Below are positions 27,558 to 35,815 of a DNA stretch of 64,000 bases, in pieces. Location of the stretch: NCBI RefSeq assembly GCF_000213575.1, contig NZ_GL892006.1, forward strand, positions 206,614 through 270,613, read 5' to 3'. Position 1 is the stretch's first letter. Each line of letters begins with the position of its first letter. The position numbers and the translations under genes are program-made. The stretch is from Dysgonomonas mossii DSM 22836. GTDB lineage: Bacteria; Bacteroidota; Bacteroidia; Bacteroidales; Dysgonomonadaceae. Under the pieces are notes generated by a model, which did not search any database, was not told the DNA's origin, and saw only the letters and a program-made list of their open reading frames with translations.

Positions 27558-28529
27558 ATGGATAAGAAAGATTTGCGTATCGTTTTCATGGGGACACCGG
27601 ATTTTGCAGTAGAAAGTCTGAAAAAACTCGTTGAAAACGGATATAATATAGTGGGGGTGATAACCATGCCCGACAAACCAAGCGGCAGAGGCTACAAAAT
27701 ACAGTATTCTGCTGTAAAGAAATATGCGTTGGAACAGAATCTACCTCTACTACAACCAGAAAAACTAAAGGATGAAACTTTTCTAAGTGAGCTAAAGGCG
27801 TTGGAAGCCGATCTACAAATTGTAGTTGCATTTCGTATGTTGCCCGAAGTAGTATGGGATATGCCCCGATTGGGAACATTCAATCTTCACGGCTCGTTGC
27901 TACCGCAATATCGGGGTGCAGCACCTATCAATTGGTCTATAATAAACGGGGATAAAGAAACAGGTGTCACCACATTCTTCCTTACTCATGAGATAGACAC
28001 AGGTAAAATAATCTTACAAGAAAAGATCAAGATAGGAGAAAATGACAATGCAGGAAAAATTCACGATGAATTGATGGTTGTCGGAGCAGAGCTCGTACAA
28101 AAAACAGTTGATATGATCTTGGAAGGTAGTGTAGATGCTGTAGATCAAAAGCAGTTCTTTTATGATGAAAAAGAGTTGAGACATGCACCCAAAATATTCA
28201 AAGAAACTTGCCGTATCGACTGGAATAAACCTGCGGGAGAAATACATAATTTAATTCGAGGTATGTCACCTTATCCTACAGCATGGACAGAACTTCTTAG
28301 TGACGGAAAAGAGCCTCAGATGGTAAAAATATATCGTTCGAAAGTTATTTCTTCTGCAAACACTGTAGTTCCGGGAGCTATTCTGACAGACAATAAAACA
28401 TACTTGCATATTGCATGTAGCGATGGTCTTATCAGCGTGGAAGAGATTCAGTTTGCAGGAAAAAAAGCGATGAAGACAGACGAAGTGTTGAGAGGATATA
28501 AAATAGAAGAAGGAGCTTATTTTAAATAA
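27558..28529 (+). CDS. fmt: Methionyl-tRNA formyltransferase
   Basis: Formylates initiator Met-tRNA with 10-formyl-tetrahydrofolate. The 323-residue protein has the catalytic triad residues Asn109 and His111 (NLHGSLLPQYRGAAP) and Asp147 (EIDTG), and the C-terminal tRNA-binding domain (about 210-320; IRGMSPYPTAWTE). Its length is typical. No peptide deformylase gene is adjacent. A Fic gene starts 9 nt downstream, so read-through is likely. Confidence 0.97.
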   Translation: MDKKDLRIVFMGTPDFAVESLKKLVENGYNIVGVITMPDKPSGRGYKIQYSAVKKYALEQNLPLLQPEKLKDETFLSELKALEADLQIVVAFRMLPEVVWDMPRLGTFNLHGSLLPQYRGAAPINWSIINGDKETGVTTFFLTHEIDTGKIILQEKIKIGENDNAGKIHDELMVVGAELVQKTVDMILEGSVDAVDQKQFFYDEKELRHAPKIFKETCRIDWNKPAGEIHNLIRGMSPYPTAWTELLSDGKEPQMVKIYRSKVISSANTVVPGAILTDNKTYLHIACSDGLISVEEIQFAGKKAMKTDEVLRGYKIEEGAYFK

Positions 28530-28538
28530 AGATCTACT

Positions 28539-29879
28539 ATGAAAAAGCAGTTAGAGAAGCTTATTAAAGAATATAGAGACTTGCAGCCTCTGGATGAAGA
28601 TTGTAAGAAGAAATTGGATAAGAAATTCAGGTTAGAATTTAATTACAACTCAAATCACCTGGAAGGAAATACTCTAACTTATGGAGAAACAGAACTCCTT
28701 TTGCTTTTTGATCAGACTAAAGGCAACCATGAACTTCGTGAACTGGAAGAAATGAAAGCTCATGATGTTGCTCTTATGCTGATAAAAGAAGAAGCCGCTG
28801 ATAAAGAAAAGCCGCTGACTGAAAAATTCATAAAAGATTTAAACCAGACAATATTAGTACGACCATTTTGGAAGGATGCAATTACTTCGGAAGGTCAATC
28901 GACACGTAGGCAGATTAAAATAGGAGAATATAAAGAATTCCCGAATAGTGTTATTCAGGCAAATGGTGAAATATTTGAATACGCTTCGCCCCAAGAGACT
29001 CCTATACTGATGGCAGAACTCTTGCAATGGTATAATGATGAGGTTACGAAAGGAGAGTTTTCGGCTATTGAACTTGCAGCATTACTACATTATCGATACA
29101 TCCGTATTCATCCATTTGATGACGGAAATGGACGTGTTGCCCGATTATTGGTGAACTATGTATTATATTATAATGATTTGCCTCCTGTTATAATTAAAAC
29201 ATCGGATAAGAGAGAATATTTACGTGCACTACAGCAAGCTGACACCGGCGATTTACAGGCTTTCATTAATTATATGATTCAACAATTGGCATGGAGTCTC
29301 GATTTGTCGACAAAGGCTGCTAAAGGTGAAAGTGTAGAGGAGCAAGATGACTGGGAGAAACAGTTAAGCTTGTTGAAGAAAGGATTGGGTGATAAAAATG
29401 GAAATGTTACAAAAAAAACAAAAGTAACTGTTTCTAAAATTTATGATGATATTATAATTCCTTTTATCTCGTTGTATGAAAGTAAACTTGAACAATTTGA
29501 CAATCTATTTTTAACACGAAACTCAGGTCTTGAATATAATCAAGATGGAAATCCTTTTATAGCAAATAATCTTAATGATTCTTTAAAATTACTATTAGAG
29601 TGGTGTTCTCGAACAAATGAACTAAATAGAAAAGAATATACGACTAACTTATCATTAAGGAATACATTTTCTATATTAAGGAATCCATATAAAGAAGTTT
29701 ATATAAACACTTTCAATATTCAAATCCTATTAGGAGAAAACGCCTATGCTATAAAATATAATAATAAAACAACAACGAAACTTTATTCTGAGTTTTTAAC
29801 AACAAGTGAGATGAACTCTATTATATCGGATATAGGCAAAGATCTTCTAAAAAAAATAGAAACAGCTATAAATTCGTAA
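28539..29879 (+). CDS. Fic-domain protein with N-terminal inhibitory helix
   Basis: A 446-residue protein likely to transfer AMP (or another nucleotide moiety) to a target protein. The Fic core motif HPFDDGNGRVAR starts at catalytic His191. An N-terminal autoinhibition motif S38-xxx-E42-G43 (SNHLEG) marks a class II Fic protein whose activity is blocked by its own Glu42. The flap region lies near TRRQIKIGEY. The C-terminal 170 residues have no motif I recognise, are Asn/Lys/Ile rich, and are coded by more AT-rich DNA than the neighbours. The gene lies 9 nt after fmt; the functional link is unclear. The target is unknown. Confidence 0.92.
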   Translation: MKKQLEKLIKEYRDLQPLDEDCKKKLDKKFRLEFNYNSNHLEGNTLTYGETELLLLFDQTKGNHELRELEEMKAHDVALMLIKEEAADKEKPLTEKFIKDLNQTILVRPFWKDAITSEGQSTRRQIKIGEYKEFPNSVIQANGEIFEYASPQETPILMAELLQWYNDEVTKGEFSAIELAALLHYRYIRIHPFDDGNGRVARLLVNYVLYYNDLPPVIIKTSDKREYLRALQQADTGDLQAFINYMIQQLAWSLDLSTKAAKGESVEEQDDWEKQLSLLKKGLGDKNGNVTKKTKVTVSKIYDDIIIPFISLYESKLEQFDNLFLTRNSGLEYNQDGNPFIANNLNDSLKLLLEWCSRTNELNRKEYTTNLSLRNTFSILRNPYKEVYINTFNIQILLGENAYAIKYNNKTTTKLYSEFLTTSEMNSIISDIGKDLLKKIETAINS

Positions 29880-29914
29880 ATAATTATCTTATTATTAAAA
29901 TAACGAAGGGAAAT

Positions 29915-29965
29915 AAAAGGTGACATATAAAACAAGCAAATAACTGTTACTTTTGTTACTTTTTG
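29915..29965 (+). promoter_or_regulatory. Repeated operator/promoter, copy 2 (secreted hydrolase gene)
   Basis: AAAAGGTGACA (29915-29925), 19 nt, TGTTACTTTTG (29945-29955), then a second GTTACTTTTT. TACTTTTG at 29948-29955 reads as the -7 box. It has the same design as the copies at 5871 and 30761; the start codon follows 28 nt after the -7 box. Confidence 0.65.
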
Positions 29966-29982
29966 TTGAAATTCGAAGCTAG

Positions 29983-30717
29983 ATGAAGACCTCAAAACTC
30001 ATATTTTTGTTACTTATACTTCCTGTCCATTTATTCTGCCAGACGATTACAGAATATACAATGGATTTATATGACCAATCACGTGAGCGATTGATCCCTC
30101 TTGCTATTTATTCACCCATTGAGCACACAAAAGAATGTGAGGTGATTATAATGAATCATGGTTACGACCAAAATAGAGGTGGGGCATATAAAGATTACTC
30201 GAGTATTACCCGAAAATTAGCTTCGGAAGGGTATTTTGTAATAAGTATTCAGCATGAGCTAGCGAGTGATGACTTGTTACCTCTGGAAGGTAAGCCGTAT
30301 GAAGTCCGTATGCCTAATTGGCAAAGAGGCGTTAAGAATATTCTTTTTACCATAAATGAATTAAAGCAAATACGCCCCGATCTTGATTGGGAAAATGTAA
30401 CTCTGATTGGTCACTCTAATGGTGGAGATATGACAATGCTTTTTGCAACGGAATACCCTCAATATATCAAACGGGCAATATCTTTAGACCACAGACGAAT
30501 GCCTATACCTTTAGTATCCAGCCCGAAGTTATACTCATTGCGAGGATGCGATTTTGAAGCTGATGAAGGTGTGCTTCCTTCGCCTGAAGATCAGATGAAG
30601 TATTCGATAAGAATAATTAAGTTTGATGACATTAAGCATGGAGATATGGATGATAAAGGGACATCGTCTCAGCTTGCACAAATTAATGATCTTATTCTTC
30701 AGTTTTTAAGAGACTGA
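29983..30717 (+). CDS. Exported alpha/beta hydrolase
   Basis: A 244-residue protein with a signal peptide (about 1-19, ending near FCQ). The alpha/beta-hydrolase fold is suggested by MNHGYDQNRGG (oxyanion region, about 51-61), the nucleophile elbow GHSNGGD with a central Ser (about residue 143), and a late His in IKHGDM. It resembles dienelactone/acetylxylan-esterase-like or platelet-activating-factor-like lipases; the substrate is unknown. It is likely periplasmic. Its promoter carries the same three-half-site operator as aroB, the next gene, and the AlkC-like gene. Confidence 0.82.
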   Translation: MKTSKLIFLLLILPVHLFCQTITEYTMDLYDQSRERLIPLAIYSPIEHTKECEVIIMNHGYDQNRGGAYKDYSSITRKLASEGYFVISIQHELASDDLLPLEGKPYEVRMPNWQRGVKNILFTINELKQIRPDLDWENVTLIGHSNGGDMTMLFATEYPQYIKRAISLDHRRMPIPLVSSPKLYSLRGCDFEADEGVLPSPEDQMKYSIRIIKFDDIKHGDMDDKGTSSQLAQINDLILQFLRD

Positions 30718-30760
30718 TATTTGTATAACAAATTTATCTTAATATAGTAAATATAAGAAC

Positions 30761-30812
30761 AAAAGGTAACACAAAAAAACAGAGATAAACCTGTTACTTT
30801 TGTCACCTTTTA
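30761..30812 (+). promoter_or_regulatory. Repeated operator/promoter, copy 3 (aroB)
   Basis: AAAAGGTAACA (30761-30771), 20 nt, TGTTACTTTTG (30792-30802), then TGTCACCTTTT. The last unit is nearly the exact reverse complement of the first. TACTTTTG at 30795-30802 reads as the -7 box, 30 nt before the start. Confidence 0.65.
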
Positions 30813-30832
30813 AGAAAATAAAATAACGACAG

Positions 30833-31888
30833 ATGCAGAAAGTTATAAAGTCTACAGACCTGAATAAAGATTTGTCTGATATCCTAAGCCGATTGTCATT
30901 CGACAAATTGTTTTTGCTAACGGACGAAAATACCGAAAGGTTGTGTTATCCTCTGGTTAAAGATAATGCACAGATTGCAAAAGCCGGGAAGATTATAATA
31001 AAGGCGGGAGACGACAACAAGAATATAGAAACATTGTCTTCTATCTGGAAGTATCTTTCAGAAAATGGAGCTACCCGCCACTCTTTGCTTATCAATCTTG
31101 GTGGTGGAATGCTAACAGATATCGGAGGGTTTGCTGCGGCCAGTTTCAAACGAGGCATCAAGTGTATCAATATACCCACTACCCTACTCGGTGCTGTTGA
31201 TGCTGCCGTAGGCGGGAAAACAGGGATAAACTTCAACGGATTGAAGAACGAAATAGGAGCTTTTGCTCCTGCCGAAACAGTACTGATTGATTCCGCCTTC
31301 TTCAAAAGCCTCGATCATCAGAATTTCTTGTCGGGCTATGCAGAGATGATAAAGCATGGATTGATAGACAGTGATAAAGAATGGCTGGCAACTATGTCGT
31401 TTGACACAGAGGAAATTGACTATGAGAAGTTGAAACAGTTGGTTGTAGACTCTGTTGGGGTGAAAGAACGCATCGTCGAAATCGATCCTTTCGAAAAAGG
31501 ATTACGCAAAGCTCTTAATCTGGGGCATACCATCGGGCACGCCTTCGAAAGCATGTCTTACGAACTAAATAAGCCTGTCCAACACGGCTATGCTGTTGCA
31601 TGGGGTATCATTTGCGAATTGTATCTTTCTCATCGATTCTGTGGTTTTCCGAAAGAGAAAATGTACAAGACCATTTATTTCATCAAAGACAACTATCATG
31701 GTTTCTACTTCGATTGCGACCATTACGAGCGGCTCTATGAATATATGAAGCATGATAAGAAAAATGAATCGGATACAGTAAATTTCACTTTCCTTTCGGA
31801 TGTGGGTAGGATAGAAATCAATCAAACAGCAAGCAAAGAGGATATTTTCGATGCTATCGATTTCCTTCGCGAGAGTGTAGGGCTATAA
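30833..31888 (+). CDS. aroB: 3-dehydroquinate synthase
   Basis: Second step of the shikimate pathway: DAHP to 3-dehydroquinate with NAD and a divalent metal. The 351-residue protein has NLGGGMLTDIGGFAAASFKRG (NAD region), PTTLLGAVDAAVGGKTGINFNG, KNEIGAF, and the metal-ligand segment ALNLGHTIGHAFE. Its length is normal. The pathway's aroA lies at 42729-43952 in the opposite direction. A hairpin follows the gene. The promoter has the repeated operator at 30761-30812, so regulation may be shared with two other genes. Confidence 0.96.
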   Translation: MQKVIKSTDLNKDLSDILSRLSFDKLFLLTDENTERLCYPLVKDNAQIAKAGKIIIKAGDDNKNIETLSSIWKYLSENGATRHSLLINLGGGMLTDIGGFAAASFKRGIKCINIPTTLLGAVDAAVGGKTGINFNGLKNEIGAFAPAETVLIDSAFFKSLDHQNFLSGYAEMIKHGLIDSDKEWLATMSFDTEEIDYEKLKQLVVDSVGVKERIVEIDPFEKGLRKALNLGHTIGHAFESMSYELNKPVQHGYAVAWGIICELYLSHRFCGFPKEKMYKTIYFIKDNYHGFYFDCDHYERLYEYMKHDKKNESDTVNFTFLSDVGRIEINQTASKEDIFDAIDFLRESVGL

Positions 31889-31889
31889 T

Positions 31890-31926
31890 AAATCCCCAAG
31901 GAATAATATATTCCCTGAGGATTTAT
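31890..31926. terminator. Hairpin between convergent aroB and receptor genes
   Basis: AATCCCCAAGGAATA (31891-31905) pairs imperfectly with TATTCCCTGAGGATT (31909-31923). It lies directly after the aroB stop and is weakly T-rich on either side, so it may act in both directions. Confidence 0.5.
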
Positions 31927-31953
31927 AAAAATAGTGTCTAGTATGAAGAGTTG

Positions 31954-34314
31954 TTATCTGCCAAATCGTGAAGTATCCACCTCATCTACTTTCGGCTTTT
32001 TGTAATTGCCAAACCGATAAGTAAATGATAGTTTAAATACGGGAGCATTCGGATGTAGCTTCATCGTACTATACTGTGTCATATAATCGATCTTTGTTGT
32101 TGCACCATTGCTCTTAAATATATCTTCAACCTGTGCCATGAGTTCGGCTTTGTTATTTAAGAATGTCCATTTGGCACCGGCTGTTATATCCCACATGCGC
32201 TTGATATCATATATCCCTTGCAGAGCTCCATTCATATAAAAACCTGAAACATCGATCTTTATATTTGGTTTGGAAGATATATTGAATGTATTACGCAACT
32301 GTGCTACAAAGGAGTACAGACTTCTCTTGTAAGGAACATCATAGAACTCATCGTCTTTTTCTTCTTGTCTGAAGAAGTTGATCGTTGCTTTAGTATCCCA
32401 CACCCTGTCTATTGCAAAAGGGACAACGAGGTATATTCCAAATTGCTTTTCGTAATCGAGATTTACCATCTGGAATATATTCTCCAGACTGCTCTGAGAC
32501 TGGTATGGCAATTGTATAAATCTATCGGGAGTATATTCATAATAAGCCCCAAGAACATATTTCTGCTTATAAATTACATTCAGTTGGCTTCTGTATTCTC
32601 TCGAGAATTTAAGCTCAGGATTCCCCTCTGCCGATGAATAGGCATTGATCTTAAACCGATCGGTGCTTAACGCCCAATATGGAGGATAGTTGATGTCAGA
32701 AGAGAACGATAATTGATACATTAGCTGCGGGCTATGAGTATAAGTCAGGTTTGCATTTACAAATGGCTGAAAGTCATTCCACAATGTTTTCTTCTCGCCC
32801 ATAATGTTTATCGCCGCACGAAAATAGTTACCGGATATTGAAGCCTGAGCAGATAGCTTTTCGCCAAACTTCTTAGAGAATCCGGCAAATACAGATGCAT
32901 TGTACTCCTTCTGTTTAGTATCATTTATTGAGTCTACTACGGTGTTATCGGGGTTCTTATAATAGTCATAACTATTGTTATTTTCCGAGAATGAGAAATT
33001 GCCTCCATAATTAAAATCCCAGCCACTTTTGGTTGACACTGTATGATTTGCAAATAACAGGATTTTGTTTACACGCTGCGCTGTCTTGGTTTTAAAAGAG
33101 GTTTTTAATGTCTGACCATCTTCATAGTCATAATACTTGGTTGTTGACGGGTCGTTATAGAAGGTATAATCAGCTCCGATATTTAGCTTCTTGTGAGAGT
33201 TGTATTCCGCTTTTAGATTATGTAAATAATCATTCCCCACTACATCGTCTTTCGAATCTATGCTTGTGTATGAATTACCATCTTTTAGATATTTTGTTTG
33301 CGAAGTATGACTTGCATCATATTTGTCGAAGTTACCGGTATATACGACCTTTATCTTATCCTCATTCTTCAGATTAAAACCAAGTCCAAGTCGGGTATTC
33401 AAACTTTCGGGATTGGGCATAGAATAGTTCTTCTGAGAAATATCATATGCATGACCATCAAACTGATGTATTGCAAACATATCGCTGATGGACCAACTCT
33501 TAGCCTTGTCTGCACCAATAGAGAAATCAATATTATATGAAGGTTTGGTATATAACAAGCTTCCTCTTACACCAAATCCCGCATAGTGTGCTTGCTTATA
33601 TTCTGCACTTCCTTCTCCTTGTAAAGTTGGTAAGTCTGCATTCTGATCTTTGAGTACAATATTTATAGCAGCACCTCTTACATTGTATTGAGGTGGTGCA
33701 CTATACATAATTTCAATATTGGATATACGAGATGCCGGCATCGATTTGAGCATGCTTATTATTTGCTCTTTACTCATACTGGTCAGTTGCCCATTGATCA
33801 GAATAGTATAGTCTGATGTTCCGATTAGGCTGAGATCGTCACCAACTCCGGTAATGCTTGGCACATTCTGCAAAGCTTCGAATGCATTTGATACTACTTT
33901 ATTCTTGATCAGTAAAGGAGCATCATAAATCAGTTTTCCCGCTTCCGATTTTACGATAGGGCGCTCGCCGCTTACTACAATCTCTTTCAGTTCTTTGTTT
34001 AACGAAAGAAGGACGTATGGCGGAATTTCTATGTCAGCATCCTGTATCTTAATAGGGTGTTCTTCCTTTTCGTATGTCATGTGTTGCAGGGTGAGTGTAT
34101 ACTCTCCATTAGGAATATCCTTGAATTCAAACGAACCGTGTGTATCTGTAATCGTTGTTTTCAGCCAAAGGCTATCCTTTGAATTTCGGAGAATACATGT
34201 CACAGCTTCTACCGTTTGGTTCGATTCATTCATTGTTGTGCCTTTCAGCATATATCCCTGTGCATTGGTTACAACGGCGATACTTAGTAAGAGTGATAGT
34301 AAAAATGGCTTCAT
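31954..34314 (-). CDS. Outer-membrane receptor with CarboxypepD-like N-terminus (OMP_b-brl_3 type)
   Basis: A 786-residue outer-membrane protein. The signal peptide (MKPFLLSLLLSIAVVTNAQ) is followed by a carboxypeptidase-regulatory-like domain (about 20-100; MNESNQTVEAVTCILRNS, FEFKDIPNGEYTLTLQHM), a plug-like domain (about 110-220; LQNVPSITGVGDDLSLIGTSDYTILINGQLTSMS) and a large barrel. Bacteroidetes proteins of this type resemble TonB receptors but belong to the outer-membrane beta-barrel family; the ligand is unknown. The ATG at 34314 is chosen over an upstream in-frame start at 34359 because the longer form would bury the signal peptide behind 15 polar residues. A -7 box (minus-strand TACTTTTG, 34341-34348) and tandem repeats (34389-34408) lie upstream. 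Confidence 0.9.
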   Translation of the reverse strand: MKPFLLSLLLSIAVVTNAQGYMLKGTTMNESNQTVEAVTCILRNSKDSLWLKTTITDTHGSFEFKDIPNGEYTLTLQHMTYEKEEHPIKIQDADIEIPPYVLLSLNKELKEIVVSGERPIVKSEAGKLIYDAPLLIKNKVVSNAFEALQNVPSITGVGDDLSLIGTSDYTILINGQLTSMSKEQIISMLKSMPASRISNIEIMYSAPPQYNVRGAAINIVLKDQNADLPTLQGEGSAEYKQAHYAGFGVRGSLLYTKPSYNIDFSIGADKAKSWSISDMFAIHQFDGHAYDISQKNYSMPNPESLNTRLGLGFNLKNEDKIKVVYTGNFDKYDASHTSQTKYLKDGNSYTSIDSKDDVVGNDYLHNLKAEYNSHKKLNIGADYTFYNDPSTTKYYDYEDGQTLKTSFKTKTAQRVNKILLFANHTVSTKSGWDFNYGGNFSFSENNNSYDYYKNPDNTVVDSINDTKQKEYNASVFAGFSKKFGEKLSAQASISGNYFRAAINIMGEKKTLWNDFQPFVNANLTYTHSPQLMYQLSFSSDINYPPYWALSTDRFKINAYSSAEGNPELKFSREYRSQLNVIYKQKYVLGAYYEYTPDRFIQLPYQSQSSLENIFQMVNLDYEKQFGIYLVVPFAIDRVWDTKATINFFRQEEKDDEFYDVPYKRSLYSFVAQLRNTFNISSKPNIKIDVSGFYMNGALQGIYDIKRMWDITAGAKWTFLNNKAELMAQVEDIFKSNGATTKIDYMTQYSTMKLHPNAPVFKLSFTYRFGNYKKPKVDEVDTSRFGR

Positions 34315-34340
34315 AGTTTTATTATATTCGTTTTGTATAG

Positions 34341-34348
34341 CAAAAGTA
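34341..34348 (-). promoter_or_regulatory. -7 box of the outer-membrane receptor gene
   Basis: The minus strand reads TACTTTTG, 27 nt before the start at 34314. No TTTG at the -33 distance, which fits an activator-dependent promoter. Confidence 0.5.
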
Positions 34349-34388
34349 GATAACAGCAAGCTGATGATGTGTTTCCGTTTTACTACTT

Positions 34389-34422
34389 AGTGTTACCAAG
34401 TGTTATCAAGAGTATTTGATAA
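34389..34422. promoter_or_regulatory. Tandem 10-bp repeats and inverted repeat, candidate operator
   Basis: AGTGTTACCA and AGTGTTATCA are adjacent direct repeats with an exact 10-bp period (34389-34408). The second overlaps an inverted repeat TTATCAA (34403-34409) / TTGATAA (34416-34422). The array lies between divergent genes, 41 bp upstream of the receptor -7 box, a usual place for an activator site. Confidence 0.5.
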
Positions 34423-34520
34423 TGAGTTTTATTATCTATCTTTGATTTATAGTCTATATTTACGTAAATATAATAACATTACTAAATAATAGTAAATATA
34501 TATAATAAAAACTTAACTAC

Positions 34521-35597
34521 ATGCAAAATTCATTCAAAAGTAGAGTTACTAAATTCTGGAGTTCTTTTTCGGAAGAAGAAAGTCAGATAAGAGAAATGAT
34601 GAATAACAAAGTAGAAGGAGAAACTCTACTCAACTTTGTGGACAGTATATTACAAATCGCTTTCCATAAAATCTATTTCGAAATGGGCATAAACAATGAA
34701 GGCAAATATGAATTAATATTAACGCCTGAAGGAGATCGCTCTCGATTAATGCAATTACACTACTGGTTACAACATGCTCCACAAGAACTGTGCGAGAAAT
34801 GGAATTTCTATTCATCCAAGCCTGCACATGCTAAAGCTGGTTCTACACTTACAATGTATGGCATAGAAATCGGAGAAAATGATATTGAAATCTATCCCGA
34901 AATTGAGAACGAAAGACCCAAAGTGAATATTGAAATATATTCATCGAAACTGATGGCTCTTGACGAAGACCAACGTTACTCTATGCTCTTTATATATTTA
35001 GATCAGTTTATCGGAGAGCTATATACAATGGAATATATTGGTTCTATTACGTTTGTGAATGAAAGAACTAAAAAGCAAACTGTAAAAATAACCGAATTAA
35101 GGTCTTTTATAAACAAAACAATAGAAGAAAACAGTTGGCCTAAATTTGATAATCCAACCGAAATATATACCGGATATCGTATAGAACCAAAAGAAAATAG
35201 TGATTGGACTTTGCGAGAAGATATTTTTTCGGGATACACCTCTTGCTCTTCCATCCTCAATGATTTCTATGGGAAAAAGACCGTGCGTTTTAATAAAGCA
35301 AAGCAAGACGGAGTGGTATTTGGCTTCGCATTCTTTGAAAATATAAATGTGCCTCGCGCAGATATAATAAATTTCAGAGGAGAGATAGAAGACAAGATCG
35401 TTGAAGAAACTGTACCCTATGGTATTGCCAATACGATAGGCGGTGCTACAGGCTTTCACTTTTCGTATATCGACTTCATTATATATGATTACGCCGCATT
35501 TATAAATATAGTAAAGAGAATTTTATCCACATACAATTTTGAAGAATTCGGCTATTCAGACTTTTCTATAGAATCAAAACCTGTTTTGTTCAACTAA
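34521..35597 (+). CDS. Uncharacterised 358-residue protein
   Basis: No family recognised. The protein has no signal peptide or membrane segment and is probably cytoplasmic. The N-terminal third is helical and charged; the central part alternates acidic strands (ENDIEIYPEIENERPKVNIEIYSSK); the last third is rich in aromatic residues (FSYIDFIIYDYAAFINIV). The combination of an LQHAPQELCEKWNFY-like segment with beta-rich flanks suggests a single compact domain, perhaps two related halves. Codon use and length argue for a real gene. It is transcribed divergently from the receptor gene and is followed by the topA promoter. Confidence 0.75.
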   Translation: MQNSFKSRVTKFWSSFSEEESQIREMMNNKVEGETLLNFVDSILQIAFHKIYFEMGINNEGKYELILTPEGDRSRLMQLHYWLQHAPQELCEKWNFYSSKPAHAKAGSTLTMYGIEIGENDIEIYPEIENERPKVNIEIYSSKLMALDEDQRYSMLFIYLDQFIGELYTMEYIGSITFVNERTKKQTVKITELRSFINKTIEENSWPKFDNPTEIYTGYRIEPKENSDWTLREDIFSGYTSCSSILNDFYGKKTVRFNKAKQDGVVFGFAFFENINVPRADIINFRGEIEDKIVEETVPYGIANTIGGATGFHFSYIDFIIYDYAAFINIVKRILSTYNFEEFGYSDFSIESKPVLFN

Positions 35598-35729
35598 ATG
35601 GTTAAGATAACTCTGGATAAAAGCTTAAAGAATTTAGCGATAGCTCTTTTTTTATTGATTTTCAATCCAAAAAATCACAAAATTACGGCATTAAAATTGT
35701 TTTTATTCTGCTATTTAAAACAAAATCAC

Positions 35730-35737
35730 TACTTTTG
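35730..35737 (+). promoter_or_regulatory. -7 box upstream of topA
   Basis: TACTTTTG, 79 nt before the topA start, with TTCTG near the -33 distance (35706-35710). Confidence 0.5.
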
Positions 35738-35815
35738 CCGTTCAAAAGAGAATGTATTATTCGAGTACACTGCGTTTAGTATGCTTGAATATAACACAAG
35801 CCTTGATTTAATTGT

